A program made the translations under genes and the position numbers. Shown here piece by piece: positions 52,012 to 62,460 of a stretch of 64,000 bases of DNA. The stretch is taken from positions 12,939,011-13,003,010 of the forward strand of contig JAVLUZ010000157.1 in NCBI GenBank assembly GCA_036768485.1, in the 5' to 3' direction. Source of the stretch: Mermis nigrescens (Eukaryota; Nematoda; Enoplea; Mermithida; Mermithidae). Numbering within the stretch: the stretch's first letter is position 1; every line of letters begins with the position of its first letter. The notes under the pieces are model-generated. The model was given only the letters and a program-made list of their open reading frames with translations, made no database searches and was not told the origin of the DNA.

Positions 52012-53080
52012 ATCCCACCAGTCCCAACAGTTCCACCGTCCCAACAGTCCCACCGTCCCAACAGTCCCACCGTCCCAACAGTCCCACCGTCCCAATAGTC
52101 CCACCGTCCCAACAGTCTCGCCGATACTTCCAACAGTCCAACTATCATGTTACCACGAGTAAACCAAATTCACGCAGCGTCAACACGTGAAATCAAGCTG
52201 ATCACAGTGTTAGCTGTGTATCTAATTTGTTCGCTATATTTGTTATCCCTTCCGTATTGTTGTTGTCCATTCTGACAACTAATTCTCTTTACATTGCATT
52301 TCTGTTTCTTTGCAAACTCATTAAAATGGTTTGCAATTCATTTCCGTTCATTCAAGGAAAAAATCTAAAGTTCTTGAAGCGCTTTTGAAGACCACAAAAA
52401 TAAATTTTAAGCACTCGAAATTTTTAGGCACCGATGCTTTTGTATAATTTGTGTTCTAAGCAGCCCAACTTAGGAAAAGGCATATAATACGAGTATGTCA
52501 AAATTTTCTGGCGCTTCGTGTCAAATTATTCATTTTCCTTATATCTTCTCTTGACAATGTGCTAGAATTGAGTAGCTGAAAATTTTTTTAAGTTCTCGGA
52601 CGGCTGCTGAGAAGTTATTAATGCAGCTATTTTAAACTTTAAACGCAAATAAGTTATAAACCATTTTGGACCCTTTGAAGAATTTCCCCGCCACCGTTTT
52701 TTAGCCGATCCATAATAGTTGCAGTAACAAAACTTTATATACAACTAGCTTTGCATACAACTACCTGAATTTTTGTGCAGAAGTCAATAAAGGTTGTTTA
52801 CATTCATACCTAAAATTTGATTACTGCATCTTTATTTCGTCTCTCAAAAAGACGGTGGCGGGAAAATTGTTAAAAAGGTCCACCATTTTAACGAGCTTAA
52901 AGAGAAATAGAAAATAATATCGAAAAAGAGTTATTTGAAGGATGGAAAACAATTCGAATGTGATTATATGTGCTTAAAAAGTCAGATGGATAGCTAGCAG
53001 TGTGATCAGCTTGATTTCACATGTTAACGCTGCGTGAATTTATTTTATTCATGGTAACAAGATAGTGGGACTGTTGGGAC

Positions 53081-53375
53081 CATAGGTGCACAGCATAGCC
53101 GACCTGGGTGGAAGGGGGTCAGCCGGTGCGGGGGGTCAAAAAATGAGCTATTTCGGGCCGGAATGACCTCAAAAAGTGGTATAAGCGCTAAAATAGCATC
53201 AAAAATACATTATCACAGTATTCGGTTAATTTGAATAACTTTTTAAGATCATTTTTATTTTTCTTCCGTTTTTGGCCTTCATTTTGCCTCATTTTCCCAA
53301 CAAAATTTTCCATTTTTCCATTCTGGAAAGTCAGGCATGACTGCCTTCAAAGCCCTTCCCCCACGTGCATGTCTT
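53081..53375 (+). mobile_element. HAT-B MITE in the minisatellite arm, exact 8-bp TSD
   Basis: It runs from CATAGGTGCACAGCATAG to CCACGTGCATGTCTT, flanked by GTTGGGAC at 53073-53080 and 53376-53383. At 295 bp it is the fullest HAT-B copy here. Because the flank is repetitive, the exact match is slightly weaker evidence than elsewhere. Confidence 0.9.
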
Positions 53376-53606
53376 GTTGGGACTGGTGGGACAGAGGTAC
53401 TGTTGGGATGGTGGGACTGTTGAGACTGTTGGGAGTATTGGTGGGGCTGCTGGGACGGTGTGACTGTTGGGACAGTGGCAGTGTGGCACTGTCGGGACTG
53501 GAGGGACTGTTGGAACTAGTGGGATTGTTTGGATTATTGGTGGGATAGCTGGGACGGTAGGACTGTTGGGATCGGTGGGATTGATGAGACGCAACCGAGG
53601 GGTAGA

Positions 53607-54430
53607 CTCCAGGAAACGGGAAAAGGCTTTACAGAAAATAAGGCAAAATCAAGTCAACACGGACAAAATTGATAACTTCTTGCAAAATGAAATCAATTAT
53701 GATAGTTTTTGTTCTATGTAAAAGTCTATAAACTCAATTAACGAATGATAAGGCCTCTATTAGCATTCAGCATCACAATCAGCAGAAAAACATAAAGGCA
53801 TAAGATGAATAATGGAAAAATTCCGTATTAAACTTCATGTCATTCAAAACATCTGACCAAACAAGCTCTTTTTAATCGTGTGTTTATCTGATTTATGCAA
53901 TATTTTTGGTAGATTTACGTTTGATTAATAAAAGAAGTTTTAATCATGGAAGAAATATAAAATTGAAAGACAATACCTTCAATTTATATTAACTAAGTTT
54001 CGTGCCATAATTATTCCCTAATTCTGCATTTTAAAAGTTTTTTCGTTCGTCAAGGGGTGTCCTATGTTGTAAACGGTTTGTAGTTCGTCCTTTTACTTAC
54101 CGTTGTCTTTTGGATATCTTTAATTAAATGATGAGGGAAATTTGGTGCTATGCTGGCTAAGCGTTAAAGTGTACGTACATTACTGTGCATAAGTTGTCTC
54201 CCCAAAAATTTCGTTCCACTAAAGCTGATGACCAAAAACATCCCATCCAAACAAGACGTGGGCGATTTGGGATTTAGACCTCAGAAAATCTAAAATACCA
54301 CCTAAGATCACAGTAACCCCCCAGAAAATAGACTTTTTTGGTGATTTTTTGCGAGTTTTCTCTATCTGACCCCTAAACTCGATCGCTGCTCATATATGAT
54401 CCACATAACGTTGTGACGTGACACAAAAGA
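53607..54430. other. Intergenic between foldback and coiled-coil gene
   Basis: No gene. A HAT-F fragment in + orientation lies at about 54255-54400 (GACGTGGGCGATTTGGG .. ACCCCCCAGAAAATAGAC .. TCTGACCCCTAAACTCG). Confidence 0.5.
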
Positions 54431-54552
54431 TTACTCGCACCTTGCCGAGATTCTTTTTAACCGGTCATTTAGCATTAGACATTCTTGTCTTAATGTTGTA
54501 ATGATTTTATTCTGCTTGCTCAACAATTGTTCGAGCTGTCGCTTGGCGTTTT
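54431..54552 (-). CDS. Coiled-coil gene, last exon
   Basis: The acceptor GTTCTTTTACAG|AA is strong and enters in phase 1, completing Glu. It encodes NAKRQLEQLLSKQNKIITTL, then RQECLMLNDRLKRISARCE and TAA at 54433-54431. A donor-like AAG|gtgcga at 54441/54440 could instead continue the gene, but no further exon is visible. Confidence 0.78.
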
Positions 54553-57500
54553 CTGTAAAAGAACAATATTTTAACACTAGTCTGTTCCATTCCAAAGGAC
54601 CCTTTTTCATAAAAGTCTTATTACTGTATTAGAATTTCACTACACAATTTGGCTTCTTCAATTATGCTCTCGTAGCGGCGGATTAATTTAAACTCTTATT
54701 ATTGAAGTTTAACGTGCTTTGCTTAACATGTGGCGCATCTAACAAATTGCAACAGCAAATTAAACCATAAAATATTCTGATACAGTAATAAGCCGTTAAA
54801 CAAAAATGGGCCGCTTGAAACGAACAGACTATATTAGAATCCAACGGCACACAGTAGCATGGCTCTGTCATCCTTTGCGTTTATACTAATCATAGAGGCT
54901 GAGGTAGAAAAAGTTGATCATATGTGAAATGACAAGTTTTGAAGCACATTTAATACTGTTAATCTGTGAAGTTTCATTGTTGAACTCTTTTAGATAATCT
55001 AATATGTTACTGAAAATCGATTTCTTGCGAAAAAAATCGAAATTTTACTTCAAATGCACGTAGAGCACAGATCTATTGTAAAGCTTTTAAGCTTCTAGAG
55101 TTTCTGTATTTATTTTGAGAAACATTTTCCAGATTTGATTTTATGTAAAGCGGTTATAAGCTTCCAGAGTTTTTATTACGATTGACATAGTCCAGATTAA
55201 ACACAGAATGTCATATTTAATAAACCTTATTAAAGTTTTGACTCCGTTAGTCAGAAGTTGTGACGGGAGAAAATCTATGCAACGTGTGAATATTATAAGC
55301 TCATAGCAATTGAGCTATTAATATCCATGGAAGCAATGTGAATGTTAAAATAGCGTTAAAACTGCGTATTTTGGTTCAAAGAATTTCGACCACTTTGTTT
55401 TTTTGGCCTTAATTCGACCAAGAAATTTTTTTCTTTGTCCCTCCGGAGTTTAAGACCTTAAGCCGTACTTTTAAAATTGTCTAAATAATTTAAAATAAAA
55501 ACAATTTTAGGCTGATTAAGCCTAAAAATTAATACTTAGATAGGATCCTTTTGTTCGATTTTCAGACTTTAATAACATTATCTAATTCACCTACGTTTAA
55601 GGAGGTAAATTTGCGTAGTATAGTATTCTAGAACTTCTATCTGCTAAATAAAATTAGCAAAAAATATTACCATAAACCAGCTGGTTATGCCTTTCGTTCT
55701 CTTTCATTTTCATCAGCGCTTTCTCTTTAAGGTTCATCACTTGTTCTTCGTATCTCTTAATTGTTATTTGCAGTCGATTTAAATCCTTCTTAGAAATTTC
55801 ATAATCCACCTTTAGCGACAAAATTTTCTCGTTTAGCGCAGCTCAGGTCATTCTGCAGCATTTTCAAATTAGCACGGCATTGCTGTAGGTCGATTTCGAG
55901 ATCGCAGATAATCTACAATTTATAAAAATAATAGATAAAATAAAACCGCATATTTAGGCTATTTCGTAAAAATTATTATGCAAGCATTGACTAGCAAGCC
56001 TAAAAGCTTCATTTTTCTACATTTTCCCGATGAAACTTATGTCTAGCGACTATGACACAATAAAACAATATTGATTTTGAAGTATAAATTCTAAATGGAT
56101 GGCATATGTAGAAAAAGGTGAGGTGCAAGGATATTAATAAATAATGAGATGCGAAATTTAAAAATGAATAACTCGTGGCCTGGAAAGGTTATAGCTAAAG
56201 TGCCTCTTGCATAATGAAATAAAAATCTATCTTCCTGCGGAACTTAGATATCACTCTAAACCGCCAAAGACTGTTAAAAGGTAGTCATCAGTGTCATAGA
56301 TGCCCAGCATGACAAATCAGGTGGGGTTCAGTCCGCCTGAGGGTCATCTAATGAGCCTTTTTTGAGCCAAAATGATATAAAATTGGTATAAATGCTGAAT
56401 TAGCATTAAAATGACATTATTACGCTTTTTATGAATAATTTTGAGCTCGTTCGTAGGAAATTTACAATTTTCAATAATTTTTGGTCTTCATTTTACTTTA
56501 TTTCCGTAAGAAAATTTCATTTTTTCATTTTTGGGGTTCTGGGGCTCTAACCTAACCCTAATACGCGCGATTTTTTATATAAATAAAAAATTCTGATAAG
56601 AGAAGACGTGAAATCAGGCTCTTAATCCATTTAACCGTGTTAGTGGCTATTTCTGACATCCTGGATTTAAAAAATCAATTTCATCTTATTTTTTGAACAA
56701 AATTACAAGATAAAATATTCCAAGCTAACATTACGGCGTGAATTTCACTCAAATGTACAAACTGAAGATCCATAAATGAAGAACATATTGCAATAATTAG
56801 ATATGAAACTGTCAAATATGATGCCAAGATCATGCAACCGCTAAGTCGTTTTATTTTTAATTATTTAATTATCCACTTAGTCGTATTAAAAATTTTAAAC
56901 TCGCCTGGTTTTTCGATCCAATTTCTGAAGAAAGTCTTCGGTCCAGATCTTCACTTTTAATCCGAAAATCATCCCTTTGTTGATGAACTTTTCTGAGCGT
57001 TGACTCGGCTTCTGCTAATTTCTTAAAAACTTTGTAAGCGTAGTTTGAAGCTTTTATAATTTTAGTGTAAGCAGTGTGTTTTTCTTTTATCTAATTCAAC
57101 AGTTAATATTTGAAAAATTTTCAACCAGGCGTCATTCTGATCCTTATAATTTAAGTTGTCTGGATGTACTCTAATCTAGTTGAGCACTTTACGGAGTAAT
57201 TATTGTTTGATGAAAACTTATCTACTTCACGATTTTATTAAGACTTATAAATTTGATTACTTGCCAATTATTAATTTTTTGTCCGAAATTCTGGACTGTC
57301 ATGTTTACGCTAACAATTGTGAAATTCTACGTAAAGAATAGTTAGACTTCAAATACAAGTACAAGCCAGGAGTTACATCATCGACTCTCAACGTCTGATG
57401 CAGCTTTTCGTGGAGAATTAAATTGACCTTCATTTGCATTCATTATATTTTTTCGAAATGATTGAAAAAGTCTTCTTCGGAAATGAAAAAGAGAACTTGT

Positions 57501-60429
57501 CGTAATAAAATACCAGCAATTACAGTCTTTAACGTCGATTCGCGTATATCTGCATCAGATCGAGCTTTTGTCAGATTGTTTTCTAGGCTTGCATTTTGTT
57601 GCACAAGTCGATCGATTTCGATCACGAGATCGCTAATCCTGTTATTCGAAGATTTCACCTTAAAATCAAAAAATAATTATATTCGAAAATCAAACTGATA
57701 AGCACACATGGGCGTGGGGTGGTGAGTTTTGGGGTTTGCACCTTCCAGAAGTTGAAAAAAACCCGTAAATTATTGTAGACCCCCAGAATTATATTTTTAG
57801 TAATATTTTTGGCAATTTCGCCTATCTGACCCCTCAGAATTTGGCTGCTGCCCATAAATGCTGATGAGCGTTACATTGAGCCATTGAATTATTTAAATTA
57901 TTGGACAACAAATTAGTATATCGCAACCGAAAGTCAGCTTTCCTTAATCGTCATAAAATCAACATTTAAGCTTACCTGAGCTTTTAAGAGATCGATTTCT
58001 GCTTCGTAAAGGCCATAAGCACTCATCTGCTTGTCCTTGACTGCATCAATTTGATTATCTGATAATTTATTTATTTCTTCCTCCAACTCGACGATCCGAT
58101 TTTTGGATAATTTTAGTTGCGCAGATAGCTGGAAAAATCCTTTTACAAACATCACGTCTTGCGTACGGGGCTGCAATAAAATTCCTGTTGTAAAGATGTA
58201 CCTACCAGAAAACGAACGGACGAAAGCTCTCAAAAAGAAGATCCTGTGGTAAAAAACATCATCTGAGCTCCAAACAATAAGACAGCTAACTTCTTTTCGA
58301 TCGAATTTAAGCATTTCTGGAATAAATGATGGCTCTTTAACAAGGCACATACACATTTTTAAGAGCTCAAGCATTTTGCGGCCAAATTTTTTTAAATTGC
58401 TCATAATCACATGATCACATCTTTAAGATAACTGGGCTTGAAATAAGGTCGATTTTACTCTATTGAAAGCATTACTTTGGTTATAATTTATATTTGATTA
58501 TAATTTATCAGCATAGCGTCACAAACTGTAAGATTATAAATATGGCTTAGTTAGATGGAAATAGTTTTCATAGTACTATTTTTCGCTTCTAGTACGTTTT
58601 ATGATAATTATGATCCTCAAAAGCTGCGAAATCTCAATACATACTTTAATAGAGAACAATTTTTGCTACTTCAAGCTTTTCGAGCACGGCTTGATCTGCA
58701 AGAGCAACACTGTCACATATTTTTTCCATGACGTCTTTTTCCTTCAGCTTTTGCCGCTTGAATGTATCTGTCATTTTCGTGTTAGAATCCTCTAAAGTTC
58801 GGCACTTCCTGCAATATACGCATAAAGATAGACAAGCAATTTCAATTTTTAAGATCGTGATTTTATTTTCTGTAAGCTATTTATGTAATAACTGATACAC
58901 TTACATTATTGATAAAGAGAACATCACATTTCGACATGATTATTCGATAGTTCCTCTTTAAGATCACATTGCCAACCTTTAAAATTGCAATCTTAATTAA
59001 TTAAATTAATCACTTTCCGCTTATAGAATTTTGAGTGTTGTAGACGAGTATTTTTTCTGCAGTTGCATTGAATTAGTCCGAAATTACGATAGACTGTGAG
59101 CTTACTGTCGTAGAAAAAATTCTTAAAATAAAACTGCAAGATCATGCGAAATAGATCAGTGAAAATTGGTCGTTTGAGAAGGAACCAGTCTGCAGTTTTA
59201 AAAACAATGAGATATCACTTTACTTTTCCAATTCTGAAATTCGTTTTGATGCTTCTACGCAACAAAGCGAAGTTGAAGGAACAAAAGCAGCGTTTGCTAA
59301 AGGTTTCGCAAACATTTGATTTTCGACGGCATGCGGATTTCTTGGTGCAGCTAGCGATGGCAAATTCATTTTCACTAATTGAGCTTTGAGTTCTTCAAGC
59401 ACCAAATTCGTCTGGTTAGTTCTGCAGTGATTGTGCTGCTTTAGACAGGCTACTTCTTGCTTAATTCGAAAAACGTGTATAACATTGCGTGCACAATCTC
59501 AAGGATTTTGTTCATTCGATCAGTTTGCTTTATTTAAATCTGTAACTAAAAAAATATATGTACTACAGTTAGTTTGCATTATCGCTTATTTCAAAGTTTC
59601 TTATTATAAAAATTTTAATACCGAATTTCAAATAATATAAAATGGTTAAAAGCATGGAAAAATGAGGCAATATTGAAATTCGTATTTCACAACCGCTAGC
59701 AGATTTTCATTGCGCTTTAACAACATAAGAGATGCAACATTCTACCAATGTTATTTATTTTTTAATTTTTCAATTTTTCAATGACTTAAAAACTGATTTA
59801 AATGTAAAATAGCATCAAAACTAAGTTAATAAAGAGTTTTTGGTCAATTAGTTTTTAGTTTATGCAATCCTATACCTTGTTCAATTAACCAGAAAAAACG
59901 GGAAACGATGAATCTACGTATATGTATATAAACTGACTAATAAATTAGTCGATAACAAAATCAAATGGTACTGAGTTCAGTGCTTCGATATATGCAAAGA
60001 CATGCGTACATATGGCATCATTATCTAACCTTAGAGATATCAAGCTTTTTGCACAATTCTTCGATTATTTGCTCTTGCTGTTGGTTAAGGCGTACCATCT
60101 CGTCATTTGCAGGAAGTCCGATGGTAGCGCACCCTGGGTTGTTTCCAGTTTTGGATACAAGTTCTTGCTTGGAAGACATAGGTTCTGCCTGAAGAATCTA
60201 TAAAACGTTCCAAGTTAATATATAAACTGTATAATTGAATATCACTTGAAATGGTAGCTCAAAGAAATTGTGCAGCTTGTTGCTAAGCAACAGATTCGTT
60301 TGTCCGAAATAACAATTTCCTCACTCCGTGCGCAGAGTTTCGAAGCTGCTCATCTACCTATATAAAAAGATAAAGAATTCTAAATAAGTAAATTTTACGG
60401 TCTAGTTGAATGAATAAACCTACCGACAT
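54431..60429 (-). CDS. Coiled-coil protein gene, about ten exons (whole span; see exons)
   Basis: In gene order the exons are 60429-60424, 60357-60325, 60197-60030, 59459-59224, 58808-58670, 58128-57976, 57658-57524, 57090-56905, 55912-55671 and 54552-54431. All phases agree. One frameshift (near 55843) must be allowed; the product is then about 472 residues. Nearly all of it is heptad-like and charged, for example RIVELEEEINKLSDNQ, NRISDLVIEIDRLVQQN and AKRQLEQLLSKQNKIITTLR. There is one proline-rich linker in exon 4. It lacks recognisable catalytic domains. Centrosomal, ciliary, golgin-like or cytoskeletal roles are all possible; I could not match it to a named family. Both 5' mini-exons are less certain than the rest. 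Confidence 0.72.
55320..55465 (+). repeat. Degenerate HAT-B fragment
   Basis: TGTTAAAATAGCGTTAAAAC, TTTTTTGGCCTTAATTCG and CCCTCCGGAGTTTAAG follow the HAT-B order. It is an intronic, old copy. Confidence 0.45.
55671..55912 (-). CDS. Coiled-coil gene exon 9, with 1-nt frameshift
   Basis: The acceptor AAATTGTAG|ATT is in phase 0. The first frame reads ICDLEIDLQQCRANLKMLQN and DL, then would stop. Dropping one base near 55843 opens ALNEKILSLKVDYEISKKDL, NRLQITIKRYEEQV and on to RHNQLVY at donor TATG|gtaata (phase 1). Both halves are heptad-like, so one base is extra, either in the genome or by a sequencing error. Confidence 0.72.
56295..56562 (+). mobile_element. HAT-B MITE in a coiled-coil gene intron
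   Basis: CATAGATGCCCAGCATGAC opens it. TTTTTTGAGCCAAAATGATA and TTTGGTCTTCATTTTAC mark the interior. The right end is lost. Confidence 0.65.
56905..57090 (-). CDS. Coiled-coil gene exon 8, possible GC donor
   Basis: The acceptor is TTGAATTAG|ATA and the exon has 62 codons: IKEKHTAYTKIIKASNYAY, KVFKKLAEAESTLRKVHQQ, RDDFRIKSEDLDRRLSSEIG, SKNQ. The exit that keeps phase 0 is AACCAG|gcgagt, a GC-AG intron. The nearest GT (GCGA|gtttaa) would change phase and hit a stop in the next exon. Confidence 0.8.
57524..57658 (-). CDS. Coiled-coil gene exon 7
   Basis: The acceptor is TTTTGATTTTAAG|GTG and the exit is AAGACT|gtaatt in phase 0. It encodes NRISDLVIEIDRLVQQNASL, ENNLTKARSDADIRESTLK. A HAT-F MITE lies only 44 bases upstream of this acceptor. 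Confidence 0.83.
57703..57860 (+). mobile_element. HAT-F MITE with 8-bp TSD (7 of 8)
   Basis: It runs from CACACATGGGCGTGGGG to GCTGCCCATAAATG, flanked by CTGATAAG and CTGATGAG. It is 158 bp and uninterrupted, and serves as the reference copy for the split element at 15.1 kb. Confidence 0.87.
57976..58128 (-). CDS. Coiled-coil gene exon 6
   Basis: The acceptor GATTTTTCCAG|CTA and the donor GCTCAG|gtaagc are both strong, phase 0 on each side. It has 51 codons: LSAQLKLSKNRIVELEEEIN, KLSDNQIDAVKDKQMSAYGL, YEAEIDLLKAQ. This is the clearest coiled-coil exon. Confidence 0.88.
58670..58808 (-). CDS. Coiled-coil gene exon 5
   Basis: The acceptor TATATTGCAG|G enters in phase 2, matching the previous exit. 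It encodes KCRTLEDSNTKMTDTFKRQK, LKEKDVMEKICDSVALADQA, VLEKLE. The exit GAA|gtagca keeps phase 0. A stronger-looking gtatgt further on would include a stop. Confidence 0.78.
59224..59459 (-). CDS. Coiled-coil gene exon 4 with a proline-containing linker
   Basis: The entry is most likely TTCGAATTAAG|CAA (phase 0) and the exit is GGAAAA|gtaaag (phase 2). It reads QEVACLKQHNHCRTNQTNL, VLEELKAQLVKM, then a non-coil linker NLPSLAAPRNPHAVENQMF, and returns to coil at EASKRISELEK. The exact entry is uncertain. Confidence 0.75.
60030..60197 (-). CDS. Coiled-coil gene exon 3
   Basis: The acceptor is CGTTTTATAG|ATT and the donor is TCTAAG|gttaga, phase 0 on both sides. It has 56 codons, including MSSKQELVSKTGNNPGCATI, then DEMVRLNQQQEQIIEELCKK. 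The Met at 60179 is an alternative start if the two upstream mini-exons are not used. Confidence 0.8.
60325..60357 (-). CDS. Coiled-coil gene, possible micro-exon 2
   Basis: 33 bases between TATATAG|GTA and CACGGA|gtgagg encode VDEQLRNSAHG in phase 0, which joins both neighbours in frame. It is short, so the support is mainly the matching phases and the good donor. Confidence 0.45.
60424..60429 (-). CDS. Coiled-coil gene, possible start codon exon
   Basis: ATGTCG followed by |gtaggt gives a two-codon coding start in phase 0 before the micro-exon. It is plausible but very small; the Met in exon 3 is the alternative. Confidence 0.4.
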
Positions 60430-61040
60430 AAGCCAGAATCAGATCAAACTTTTAAGACTACGATTAAAATGAAGCTATTGCAAGTTGATGCTCAATTTCT
60501 GGTGATTCGATGTAATAAAATTTAGCACATGCACTTAGTACCTAAGCTTAAGAAAGGCTCAAAGTCATTACATTGGCTTGTACCGTCTGATATAAAGGCG
60601 GGTTTTCATGAATTTAGGTGTTTTCTTTAGGTCCATAGTTCAAAAGCTATTTTTGTCCGTTCGTAATTTCTTCTAGATGCTGGTAAGTTCATATTGCTTA
60701 TAACGAAAAGTTTTCTTAAAGCAGTCGTAGAAATTTTTTATTGTTCCTACGCACCGATCTAAATCTTAGTACGGTGATCGGCCTAGTCAGTTTGATACAT
60801 AAACTTGCGAACCTTCAAAAGGGCTTACAGGTGGTCGTTGAAAAGCTTTATATGAGTGAATAATGGGTACAATTCAATTTTCAAATCAATATAAGAGACT
60901 TACGAACTTATGGAGCTTTAGAGTGGTTAATCTGATATGTACATATTTGTGGCCCAATTTGTTTGGTGCAAGCGAATATCTACATATGTAAAGTTCTGAT
61001 GTATGAACTTATAAGTTACGAACCTCGGTGCAAGCGGGTC
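60430..61040. other. Upstream of the coiled-coil gene
   Basis: AT-rich. The promoter of the coiled-coil gene should lie here, but I see no defined element and no other gene. Confidence 0.4.
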
Positions 61041-61043
61041 CTT

Positions 61044-61290
61044 CTCATTGATGCACAATATGTCCGGTCTTGGAGTCAGCTAGTGATATTTGGCCTCAAA
61101 AACGTACAAATGCTAAATTGCATTAAAACTATAACTATCCACAGCGCTTTTGAAGAAAATTTTCGTTTTTCATCGATTTTTTGTCTGCATTCTGCCTCAT
61201 TTTTGTAGAAAGTTTATATTTTTGAGTCTGGGGAGAGATCTAGACCCCTCAAACTCATCTTTCCTTACATACATGTCTTCTTCCGCCTGA
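61044..61290 (+). mobile_element. HAT-B MITE, worn
   Basis: It contains TTGATGCACAATATGTCCGG, TTTGTCTGCATTCTGCCTC and TACATACATGTCT in the family order. No TSD is seen. Confidence 0.6.
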
Positions 61291-61317
61291 CTCGCATGCA
61301 AAAATGCATTTGTCACT

Positions 61318-61512
61318 AGCAAAGAAAAATGCTCCGATGGAACAAAAAGGACAAATATACTTGGAATTAAGGATAATTAAGGACATAAAAGGAGGGGACT
61401 ATAGAAGAGTTACCTATTTATGCGAATGAAAGTTGTAAGAATCCACTAAAAATTAGAGTTCCGCTAAAAACCGCAAAATATCGAATATGTTCTGCGGCTT
61501 GCAGAATGGAAT
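61318..61512 (+). repeat. Single-arm relic of the 40.4-41.7 kb element
   Basis: TAGCAAAGAAAAATGCTCCG, GATGGAACAAAAAGG and ACATAAAAGGAGGGGACTA match the left arm at 40423-40698, with more changes. Confidence 0.75.
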
Positions 61513-61559
61513 TTCACCTCGTAAAAAAACAGGAACAGATTATTCCGCAAAAGAAGTGA

Positions 61560-62460
61560 TCTGATCACTAATCAAAAACGACATAATGTGCATCGTCACG
61601 CTATAATGGCTGCAACGCTGTGAAACTAGAGTAAATTTTCTGTGTGAATTTTACACAACTACTGGATGTAAAGAATACATACAGTCAGATTCGTAGTTCT
61701 GACGTTACGAAGAATATTTTGAAAAAATTCACATTTTGCAACGCTATTTAAGTAAAATTAATTCTTAGTGTTGACTTTACACCTCTGCAATAAATGCATA
61801 GTGTAAACATTCCGCAAGTTCTGGGTGCAGATAAAAACTGACAGCCAGATTCGTTATTCTGCTGTTGCATACAACATTTTGAAAAAATTAAACTTTCGCA
61901 ACGCTCTGGAGCTAAAGTTTATTTTCAGTGAAATCTTAGTTTAAATCCGTTTTTTACACCATCCACTAGAGTGTAAACTTTAAACCCCAGGATCTAACTC
62001 ACCATAGAGCATAGAAGACTTTGCTTATATGCAGAATGTAGCATACTGATCCGCTCTACATTTCTGTCAGAAAACATTTTAAAAGCTTACACAGCTGCTG
62101 AATGTAAAGATAACATTGTCATATTCGTAATGAGTTTTAAGAAACGCATCCAACTGCGATGTGTAATTCTTATTATGTACTTTATTTTTATAATACTTTG
62201 CACGTCTCAATTTATAACCGGAGCGGTTGACACGAGAGTTGTAAAAATGTGTTTTTTTCGTCCACTGGCAGAGTGTAGACTTTAAACTGCCATATCTAAC
62301 TCCGTATTGACTTAATACAAACGCAGTCAACTTTATCGCATAGCCCTTACACCGCACTACTTTTCCAACGGAAGATTTTTATGAGGACTCCTAATTGAAG
62401 AATTTGACAGTCATAAAGAAGTCGAATAATCGACCAAAATATGCTTTTTCAACCACAGAT
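61560..62460. repeat. Inverse copy of the 38.4-39.6 kb repeat
   Basis: Read on the - strand, 61930-62090 gives TTTTCTGACAGAAATGTAGA, GCGGATCA, TGGGGTTTAAAGTTTACACT and GTGTAAAAAACGGATTT. These match 38760-38910 on the + strand in order. It is non-coding, with the same GTGTAAAG-type words. Confidence 0.72.

Larger units (their letters stand above)
51673..53598. mobile_element. Large foldback-like element with minisatellite arms
   Basis: The left arm (about 51680-52218) is a tandem array of GTCCCACCGTCCCAACA, then ATGTTACC..GAGTAAACC, CACGCAGCGT and GAAATCAAGCTGATCACAG. The right arm (about 52990-53590) is the inverse in the same order. The middle of about 770 bp is unique and non-coding. Each arm has a hAT-type MITE (51767-52011 HAT-A; 53081-53375 HAT-B). 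The direct repeat GGGGTAGA occurs just outside both ends (51665-51672 and 53599-53606) but does not abut inverted termini exactly. The element would be about 1.4 kb without the MITEs. Confidence 0.85.

Noticed and set aside
54438..54441. Donor AAG|gtgcga in the last coiled-coil exon
   Set aside because: No in-phase exon is visible downstream (53.6-54.4 kb is repeat DNA), and a stop codon follows in frame within three codons, so a terminal exon is simpler.
58915..58975. Possible extra coiled-coil exon between exons 4 and 5 (acceptor at about 58978, donor gtaagt at about 58905)
   Set aside because: In the required frame it contains TGA, and exons 4 and 5 join directly in phase 2 without it.
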